From Nocardia brasiliensis IFM 10847 (GTDB lineage Bacteria > Actinomycetota > Actinomycetes > Mycobacteriales > Mycobacteriaceae): a stretch of 64,000 nucleotides of DNA. The position numbers and the translations under genes are program-made. The notes below the pieces were generated by a model. The model saw nothing but the letters and a program-made list of their open reading frames with translations, did not search any database and was not told where the DNA came from. The DNA lies in the NCBI RefSeq assembly GCF_000710915.1, contig NZ_BAUA01000087.1:62001-126000 (forward strand), given 5' to 3'. Shown here piece after piece: positions 58,893 through 64,000 of the stretch (positions are counted from its first letter, which is position 1; each line of letters begins with the position of its first letter).

Positions 58893-60287
58893 ATGGATCT
58901 CCAGGACGTCGTCGCCGCGGGTCTGGTCGAGCAACGAGAACTGCTCGAGCAGGGGGCGCTGTCGAGCCGGGAACTCGTCGGCGCCACCCTCGACGGCATC
59001 GACGACGCCGCGGATCTCAACGCGTTCACCCGGGTCTTCCACGAGCAGGCCCGCGCCGAAGCGGTCGAGCGGGATCGGGAACGGGCCGCCGGTCCGGTCG
59101 GCCCGCTGCACGGCATCCCGATCGCGGTCAAGGACGAGATCGACATCGCCGGTTTCGTGACCAGCTTCGGTACCCGGGCAAATACCTCCCCCGCGCAGGC
59201 GGACGCGGAGGTGATCCGCCGGTTGCGCGCGGCCGGCGCGATCATCGTCGGCAAGACCACCATGCCGGAGTTCGGGCAGTGGCCGTTCACCGAGTCGAGC
59301 ACCTTCGGCGTGACCCGTAATCCCTGGGACCGGACCCGCACCACGGGCGGTTCGAGCGGCGGTTCGGCCGCCGCGGTCGCGGCCGGCCTGGTCCCGGTCG
59401 CGATGGGCAGTGACGGCGGCGGCTCGATCCGGATCCCGTCGGCCTGCTGTGGCCTGTTCGGGCTCAAGCCGCAGCGCGGCCGGGTGCCGGTGGCCCCGAG
59501 CGACCATCTCTGGCTGACCCTCGGCGTGCTCGGCCCGCTGGCCCGCGGCGTGCTCGATGCCGCGATCGTGTTCGACGTGATTCGCGGCAACGTGCCCGGC
59601 GCCCGGTTCACCGCGCCCGAGCCCGCCGTCTCGTTCGAGCAAGCGGTCCGGCAGCCCGGGGCGCCCCTGCGCATCGGCTACAGCACGAAATCGGTGACGC
59701 CGCTGGCGAAACCGGACCCCGAGCACGTGCGCGCGGTCCGGGACACCGCGAAACTGCTTACCGAACTGGGACATTCGGTTTTCGAGGTGGATCCCGGCTA
59801 CCACGAATCCACGCACGCCTTCTATCCGCAGTTCTTCGGTGGCGTCCGCGCCGAAGCCGCGGCGGTGGAGCATCCGCAGTTCCTGGAACGCCGCACCCGC
59901 CAGACTGTCCGGATGGGCGCCTGGGCGCGCGGCCCGGTCCTCGACTGGGCGATTCGTCGGGGAGAAGCCTTGGCGCGCAAGGCCGATCGAGTCTTCGCCG
60001 ACTGCGATCTGCTGCTCACCCCTACGCTCGCGGGCCGCCCGCCGCGCATCGGCGTGCTCGACGGCGCGAACACGATCGGCGCGCAGCTCGCCTCCATCCC
60101 GATGATCGCCTACACCGCGCTCTGGAATGTGACCGGCCACCCGGCGGCCTCGCTGCCCGCCGGTGTCGGTGCGGACGGGTTGCCGCTGGCGGTGCAATTG
60201 GTCGGGCCGAGCAACGGCGAAACGACTATTCTGTCGGTGGCCGCGCAACTGGAGCAGGCTCGGCCGCACCCGCGCCCACCTGCCTGA
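58893..60287 (+). CDS. Amidase (amidase signature family)
   Basis: The 464-residue protein carries the full amidase signature: Lys80 in PIAVKDE, cis-Ser155 in GGSSGGSAAAVAAG and nucleophile Ser178 in GSDGGGSIRIPS. The family hydrolyses small amides, including 6-aminohexanoate-cyclic or aryl amides; substrate cannot be told from the sequence. ATG follows GAGGAGCG-like AGAGGAGCG. It is 127 bp downstream of gudD with a hairpin between, so it probably is not a pathway component. Confidence 0.92.
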   Translation: MDLQDVVAAGLVEQRELLEQGALSSRELVGATLDGIDDAADLNAFTRVFHEQARAEAVERDRERAAGPVGPLHGIPIAVKDEIDIAGFVTSFGTRANTSPAQADAEVIRRLRAAGAIIVGKTTMPEFGQWPFTESSTFGVTRNPWDRTRTTGGSSGGSAAAVAAGLVPVAMGSDGGGSIRIPSACCGLFGLKPQRGRVPVAPSDHLWLTLGVLGPLARGVLDAAIVFDVIRGNVPGARFTAPEPAVSFEQAVRQPGAPLRIGYSTKSVTPLAKPDPEHVRAVRDTAKLLTELGHSVFEVDPGYHESTHAFYPQFFGGVRAEAAAVEHPQFLERRTRQTVRMGAWARGPVLDWAIRRGEALARKADRVFADCDLLLTPTLAGRPPRIGVLDGANTIGAQLASIPMIAYTALWNVTGHPAASLPAGVGADGLPLAVQLVGPSNGETTILSVAAQLEQARPHPRPPA

Positions 60288-60325
60288 ACGCCGCCCGGCG
60301 GGCCGTCGCGCGACCCGTCAGCTAC

Positions 60326-60366
60326 GAAGATAATTCAAACAACCGATAGACTCGCGAAGAAAATTC
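60326..60366 (+). promoter_or_regulatory. Paired GAAGATAATTC boxes upstream of the AldR-like gene
   Basis: GAAGATAATTC (60326-60336) and GAAGAAAATTC (60356-60366) are spaced 30 bp start to start, about three helical turns, and end 14 bp before the regulator start. The first box is identical to one upstream of ald. Lrp/AsnC proteins bind arrays of such spaced A/T-rich sites, so these are likely AldR autoregulatory boxes. Confidence 0.6.
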
Positions 60367-60380
60367 GGTACCGTCGGGGG

Positions 60381-60905
60381 ATGCGTAAGAGTGAATCACC
60401 CGTCGGCGGGGGCGCACCGGCTCAGCTGGTGCACCCGCCTGCCGGTGTCCCGATCGATGATATCGACCGGATCCTGTTGGACAACCTCGCCCGCGACGGG
60501 CGTATGACGAACAACGCGCTCGCCGCGGCCGCGGGCATCGCCCCCTCCACCTGCCTCGGCCGGGTGCGAGCCCTGGTGGAGCGCGGGGTGATTCGCGGAT
60601 TTCACGCCGATATCGACCCCGCCGCGCTGGGCCGCAGCCTCCAAGCCATGATCGCGGTGCGATTGCGCGCCAGCGCACGCCAGCAACTCGCCGAATTCGG
60701 CGAGCAGATGTCGGAGTTCGAGGAGGTGCTCAACGTGTACTTCATCGCGGGCGCCGACGACTACCTGATCCACGTCGCCACGTCACACACCGACGAGCTG
60801 CGCCGGTTCGTGCTCAACAATCTGAGCGAGCATCCGGCCGTCGCCTCGACCGAGACGATCCTCATCTTCGAGCACATGCGCCCGCGCACGAATACCCAGG
60901 GCTGA
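60381..60905 (+). CDS. AldR-like Lrp/AsnC regulator
   Basis: The 174-residue protein has an AsnC helix-turn-helix (DDIDRILLDNLARDGRMTNNALAAAAGIAPSTCLGRVRAL) and a RAM ligand-binding domain containing EVLNVYFIAGADDYLIHVA. The IAPSTCLGRVR recognition helix resembles mycobacterial AldR (Rv2779c), the alanine-responsive activator of ald. Here it is convergent with ald, 52 bp apart, whereas in Mycobacterium tuberculosis the pair is divergent. Boxes in both promoters support the regulatory link. Confidence 0.9.
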   Translation: MRKSESPVGGGAPAQLVHPPAGVPIDDIDRILLDNLARDGRMTNNALAAAAGIAPSTCLGRVRALVERGVIRGFHADIDPAALGRSLQAMIAVRLRASARQQLAEFGEQMSEFEEVLNVYFIAGADDYLIHVATSHTDELRRFVLNNLSEHPAVASTETILIFEHMRPRTNTQG

Positions 60906-60908
60906 CAA

Positions 60909-60938
60909 GGGCGGCCGGCCCCTACCGGCCGGCCGCCC
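60909..60938. terminator. Bidirectional terminator between aldR-like and ald genes
   Basis: GGGCGGCCGGCC (60909-60920) and GGCCGGCCGCCC (60927-60938) form a perfect 12-bp stem with loop CCTACC, filling most of the 52-bp convergent spacer. No T-run on either side, as is common at this GC content. Confidence 0.8.
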
Positions 60939-60957
60939 TGCGCAATGCGTTCCAGAC

Positions 60958-62064
60958 TCAGGCCACGAGGCTTTCCGCGACGTAACCGTGCGCGGCCGCC
61001 ACGGATTCCGAAAGCAGCACGCCCGCATGCGTGCTCAGGCCGTCGGCCAGGCCGCGGTCGGCCGCGACCGCGTCCCGCCAGCCGCGCTCCGCGAGCGAAA
61101 CCACGTACGGCAGTGTGGCGTTGGTGAGGGCCACGGTCGAGGTGTAGGGCACCGCGCCGGGCATGTTCGCGACGCAGTAGAACACCGACTCGTGCACCCG
61201 GTAGGTGGGCTCGGCGTGCGTGGTCGGCCGCGAATCGGCGAAGCAACCGCCCTGATCGATCGCGATGTCGACCAGCACCGAACCCGGCTTCATCTGCGCG
61301 ACAAGGTCGTTGGATACCAGCGTCGGCGCCTTCGCGCCCGGCACCAGCACCGCGCCGATAACCAGATCGGCCTGGCGCACGGCCTTTTCGATCTCCAGAC
61401 GGTTGGACATGATCGTGCGCACCTGACCCTTGTACTGCGCGTCGATCTCCCGCAGCCGGGCGATGTTCAGGTCGAGCACGGTCACCTCGGCGCGCATGCC
61501 GTGCGCGATGTTGATCGCGTTGCCGCCGGAGACGCCCGCGCCGATCACGACCACGTTGGCGGGCGGGGTGCCGGGCACGCCGCCCATCAGCACGCCGCGG
61601 CCGCCGCCGTTGCGCATCAGGTGGTAGGCGCCGGCCTGCGGGGCCAATCGACCCGCGACCTCGCTCATCGGCGCCAGCAGTGGCAGCGAGCCGTCCTTGG
61701 CCGTGACGGTCTCGTAGGCGATCGAGGTGATGCCGGAACTCAGCAGCGCGTCGGTGCACTCTTTGGAGGCGGCCAGGTGCAGGTAGGTGAACAGCACCTG
61801 CCCCTCGCGCATGCGCCCGTACTCCTCGGCGACCGGCTCCTTGACCTTGAGCACCAATTCCGCTGTGCCCCATACCTCGTCGGCGGTGGGCAGGATGCGC
61901 GCGCCAGCGACCGTGTATGCCTCGTCCTCGAACGCGGACCCACGACCGGCGCCGGTCTCGATGTACACCTCGTGCCCGCGGGAGACGAGTTCGTGCACAC
62001 CGGCCGGGGTGATCGCCACCCGATACTCGTGGTTCTTGACCTCGCGGGGTACCCCGATCTTCAC
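60958..62064 (-). CDS. ald: Alanine dehydrogenase
   Basis: The 368-residue protein starts MKIGVPREVKNHEYRVAITP, with Arg15 and the catalytic Lys in ELVLKVKEP, and has the NAD-binding motif VVVIGAGVSGGNAINIAHGM and the GSVLVDIAIDQGGC and His-containing segments typical of alanine dehydrogenase. It interconverts L-alanine and pyruvate with NAD+/NADH and is also linked to glyoxylate amination in mycobacteria. Start is a GTG behind TCAGGAGCGCAG. The promoter carries two AldR-type boxes. Confidence 0.96.
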   Translation of the reverse strand: MKIGVPREVKNHEYRVAITPAGVHELVSRGHEVYIETGAGRGSAFEDEAYTVAGARILPTADEVWGTAELVLKVKEPVAEEYGRMREGQVLFTYLHLAASKECTDALLSSGITSIAYETVTAKDGSLPLLAPMSEVAGRLAPQAGAYHLMRNGGGRGVLMGGVPGTPPANVVVIGAGVSGGNAINIAHGMRAEVTVLDLNIARLREIDAQYKGQVRTIMSNRLEIEKAVRQADLVIGAVLVPGAKAPTLVSNDLVAQMKPGSVLVDIAIDQGGCFADSRPTTHAEPTYRVHESVFYCVANMPGAVPYTSTVALTNATLPYVVSLAERGWRDAVAADRGLADGLSTHAGVLLSESVAAAHGYVAESLVA

Positions 62065-62133
62065 CTGCGCTCCTGAAAGTCGATGTCGGTCGATAGTCGA
62101 TCCGCATGATGTGGACCTTTACAGGTGAAATTA

Positions 62134-62180
62134 TGAAGATCATGCAAGATCAGGTCTAGATCTATGAAGATAATTCTTCA
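62134..62180 (-). promoter_or_regulatory. Paired AldR-type boxes upstream of ald
   Basis: TGAAGATAATTCTTCA (62165-62180) is a near-perfect 16-bp palindrome, and TGAAGATCATGCA (62134-62146) repeats its left half 31 bp away. The GAAGATAATTC core is identical to that ahead of the convergent regulator gene. The spacing of about three turns suits multimeric Lrp/AsnC binding. The stretch 62065-62263 has no gene and is A/T-rich compared with its surroundings. Confidence 0.6.
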
Positions 62181-62263
62181 ATCAGCTAGAAAGCTCGATT
62201 AATCGTCAGACGAGACCACCTCCCGGGGTGCTCATCCGCATGATCTTCGGCACAGTTGCTTGC

Positions 62264-63274
62264 TCAGCCGTCCAGACCCCGTGCCAAGATCGGCCACGAG
62301 TCGTGCAACGCGGCCTGCCAGTACGGCCAGGAGTGCGTCCCGAAGTCCGTGTAGCGGACGGTCGCCGGGACGCCGTGGGCGCGCAGATCCGCGTCGAACT
62401 TCGTGGTGCAGTCGTGCGCGAGCGTCTCCAGCACGATCGAGTTGAACGTGTCCTCGGGGTAGTCGGCGGTCGGGTCGTAGGTGAAGTCGGCGCGACCCGG
62501 CACACCGCTGGCGGTCGAGATATAGATCTGCTTGCCGCGAAGTTCCTCGATGTGCTTGCTCGGATCGTGTGCGGCCCACTCCGGGTCGGTGCGGGTCCCC
62601 CACATGTTGTCCGGGTCGCCGCCTTTGATGCTCACCGCCGACCGCACCGTCGCCTGATCGAGTTTGTCGGAGATCAAGCAACCGCTGTAGGCGGCCATCG
62701 CCCGATAGAGCGCCGGATGCCGGAATGTCAGCGTCGCCGCGGCCTGCGCACCCATCGACTCCCCTGCGATCGCGTTGCTGCCGTTGCCGTCCAGCAGCCG
62801 GTCCAGCAGCGGCGGCAACTCCTGCGTCAGGAACGTTTCCCACCGGTTGTGGCCGAGCTTCGGATCGTCGCGTAACCAATCGGTGTAGAAGGACCCCGGT
62901 CCGCCGACAGACATCACCACGTTGACCGCTTTGTCGGCGAAGAACTGCACGATGTCCGACTTGCGGGTCCAGGTGCTCTGCGCCTCCTGATCGGTGGCGC
63001 CGTCCCCGTCGAGCAGATACAGCGTCGGATGCGGCGCGGTGCCCGCTACCGGATGCAGCACGTCGAGTTGCATCACCCGGCCCATCGCGGGCGAGCGCAC
63101 GAACACCTCTGCCCAGCGATCCGATTTCGGCTCGATGTGGTCGAGCACCGCCGGCGATTGCGCGCGGGCCGGCGCGGGTGTGCTCCAGATCGACAACAGC
63201 ACCAGCGCGAGCACGGCGGCCACACAGCCGACGGACCGGTACGCGGCGCCACGATGCGAGAGGCCGAGGGACAA
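62264..63274 (-). CDS. Antigen-85-like mycolyltransferase/esterase
   Basis: The 336-residue protein has a signal peptide (SVGCVAAVLALVLLSIWSTPAPARA, cleavage after ARA) and an alpha/beta hydrolase domain. The nucleophile is Ser173 in AIAGESMGAQA, and FGTHSWPYWQAAL near the C-terminus holds the catalytic His, both as in antigen 85 and related mycolyltransferases and esterases. Such proteins act in the envelope of mycolic-acid bacteria, transferring mycolates to trehalose or arabinogalactan. The start appears to be a TTG behind AAGGACGG. It supports the assignment of the host to the Nocardia group. Confidence 0.88.
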   Translation of the reverse strand: MSLGLSHRGAAYRSVGCVAAVLALVLLSIWSTPAPARAQSPAVLDHIEPKSDRWAEVFVRSPAMGRVMQLDVLHPVAGTAPHPTLYLLDGDGATDQEAQSTWTRKSDIVQFFADKAVNVVMSVGGPGSFYTDWLRDDPKLGHNRWETFLTQELPPLLDRLLDGNGSNAIAGESMGAQAAATLTFRHPALYRAMAAYSGCLISDKLDQATVRSAVSIKGGDPDNMWGTRTDPEWAAHDPSKHIEELRGKQIYISTASGVPGRADFTYDPTADYPEDTFNSIVLETLAHDCTTKFDADLRAHGVPATVRYTDFGTHSWPYWQAALHDSWPILARGLDG

Positions 63275-63453
63275 GGTTCGTACCGTCCTTGCTGACTAGA
63301 GGCGACACGGTCCGAATGCCCGACGGTCGGCGCGGCCGACCGGGTCGCGCATGGTGACCGGTCCTGCTGGAACAGAGTTCGAGCAGTGTGCGTCGAACCG
63401 GCACCGCGCGCAGTAACAAACCTCACAGTCGGTCAGCCGCCTGTCGCTCCTAG

Positions 63454-63468
63454 GATACAACTTGTGTC
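63454..63468. promoter_or_regulatory. Palindrome overlapping the GntR start codon
   Basis: GATACAACTTGTGTC is an inverted repeat with one mismatched pair (T/G positions) besides its central base, and the gene's GTG start codon lies inside it. FCD-type GntR regulators bind short TNGTNNNACNA-like palindromes, so this is a candidate autoregulatory site. Confidence 0.45.
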
Positions 63469-64000
63469 TAAGACGTATTCATCCGCCGAGCAGGCCTATC
63501 GCGAGGTCAAGGAGCGCATCCTCACCGGCACGCTGGCCGGTGGCGAGCTGATCAGCGAGGGCGAGATCGCCGCCGACCTCGGCACGTCACGCACGCCCGT
63601 CCGGGAGGCCTTCCTGCGGCTGGAGACCGAAGGGTGGATGAAGCTCTATCCGAAGCGCGGCGCACTGATCGTGCCGATCCCGCCCGACGAAGCCGAACAC
63701 GTCGCCTACGCCCGCTACGTGGTGGAGGCGGCCGCCGTGCGGGCCCTCGCCTCGACCGACCGCACCGCGCTGACGACCCAGTTCCGCCACTCGCTCGATC
63801 GCCAGCGCGAGCTGGCCGCCGCCGGCGACCTCGACCAATTCGCATTGGTGGACACCGACTTTCATCGCTCCTATGTGATCGCGGCGGGCAACCCGCTGCT
63901 CGCGAGCTTCTACGACTCGCTGCGCGAACGGCAGCGCCGGATGAACAGCGTCGCGCTGCGCCGCGGGCCGATCGACATCGACCGGATCATCGAACAGCAC
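63464..64000 (+). CDS. GntR-family regulator (FCD subgroup), 3' end cut by window
   Basis: The visible 179 residues contain a GntR winged helix (YREVKERILTGTLAGGELISEGEIAADLGTSRTPVREAFLRLETEG) and the beginning of an FCD all-helical ligand domain with DTDFHRSYVIAAGNPLLASFYDSLR, including the His metal or carboxylate ligand typical of the subgroup. Start is GTG. The protein continues beyond the window end. FCD regulators respond to organic acids; the target may lie to the right of the window or be the divergent esterase gene. Confidence 0.9.
   Translation, partial: MSKTYSSAEQAYREVKERILTGTLAGGELISEGEIAADLGTSRTPVREAFLRLETEGWMKLYPKRGALIVPIPPDEAEHVAYARYVVEAAAVRALASTDRTALTTQFRHSLDRQRELAAAGDLDQFALVDTDFHRSYVIAAGNPLLASFYDSLRERQRRMNSVALRRGPIDIDRIIEQH

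Noticed and set aside
1..64000. tRNA, rRNA, insertion sequences, prophage genes or CRISPR arrays
   Set aside because: I looked for transposase motifs, clover-leaf-like segments, terminal inverted repeats and regularly spaced repeats, and saw none.

Overview
The window is about 70% GC, its genes are dense and often overlap by four bases (ATGA or GTGA), and several markers point to a mycolic-acid actinomycete, most likely Nocardia or a close relative. These markers are an antigen-85-type esterase, a DesA-type acyl-ACP desaturase, an EmbR/PknH-like pair, the pruC-pruA-pruB proline locus as arranged in mycobacteria, and the ald/AldR pair. I see no tRNA, rRNA, insertion sequence, prophage or CRISPR array.

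Layout. 1-6039: end of a medium-chain dehydrogenase, then a P450, a ferredoxin and a CrtI/PYROXD2-like oxidoreductase divergent from a TetR regulator, then a small exported protein and a VanB-type reductase. 6257-14053: a long co-directional run of acyl-CoA dehydrogenase, hotdog thioesterase, alpha/beta hydrolase and an Ugp-like ABC importer with an embedded metallophosphoesterase. 14244-16105: a lipase lipoprotein translationally coupled to a DUF998 membrane protein.

16177-32193 is the most unusual region. It is a co-directional minus-strand cluster built around a reduced polyunsaturated-fatty-acid-synthase-like (Pfa-like) secondary lipid synthase: LysR, acyl-CoA synthetase, FAD oxidoreductase, SGNH hydrolase, PfaA-like megasynthase (KS-AT-ACP-ACP-KR-DH), PfaC-like protein reduced to its dehydratase part (no KS or chain-length factor), PfaD-like enoyl reductase and acyl-ACP desaturase. 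Three of its junctions are 4-bp overlaps. The likely flow is fatty-acyl activation or starter loading, iterative chain building with full or partial reduction, possible desaturation and oxidation, and release or transfer by the SGNH hydrolase. The product is unknown.

32577-36001: an EmbR-like SARP-FHA regulator convergent with a PknH-like transmembrane Ser/Thr kinase. 36200-40160: a repeat-containing secreted protein, an ABC-F ATPase, a sigma factor and a small lipoprotein. 40239-46006: proline catabolism (PruC-like regulator, PruA, PruB) and an amino-acid permease. 46179-49402: a coiled-coil protein, a PAS protein, a GNAT remnant and an ECF41 sigma factor with its carboxymuconolactone-decarboxylase partner behind an ECF41-type promoter.

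49588-58765 is a complete oxidative hexuronate/aldarate pathway on the plus strand: a 22-codon leader ORF, uronate dehydrogenase, sugar porter, lactonase, LysR, KDG dehydratase (KdgD), galactarate/talarate-type dehydratase, 2-oxoglutarate semialdehyde dehydrogenase and glucarate dehydratase. Together they would convert glucuronate or galacturonate to 2-oxoglutarate. 58893-64000: an amidase, an AldR-like Lrp regulator convergent with alanine dehydrogenase (both preceded by paired GAAGATAATTC-type boxes), an Ag85-like esterase and the start of a GntR regulator cut by the window edge.
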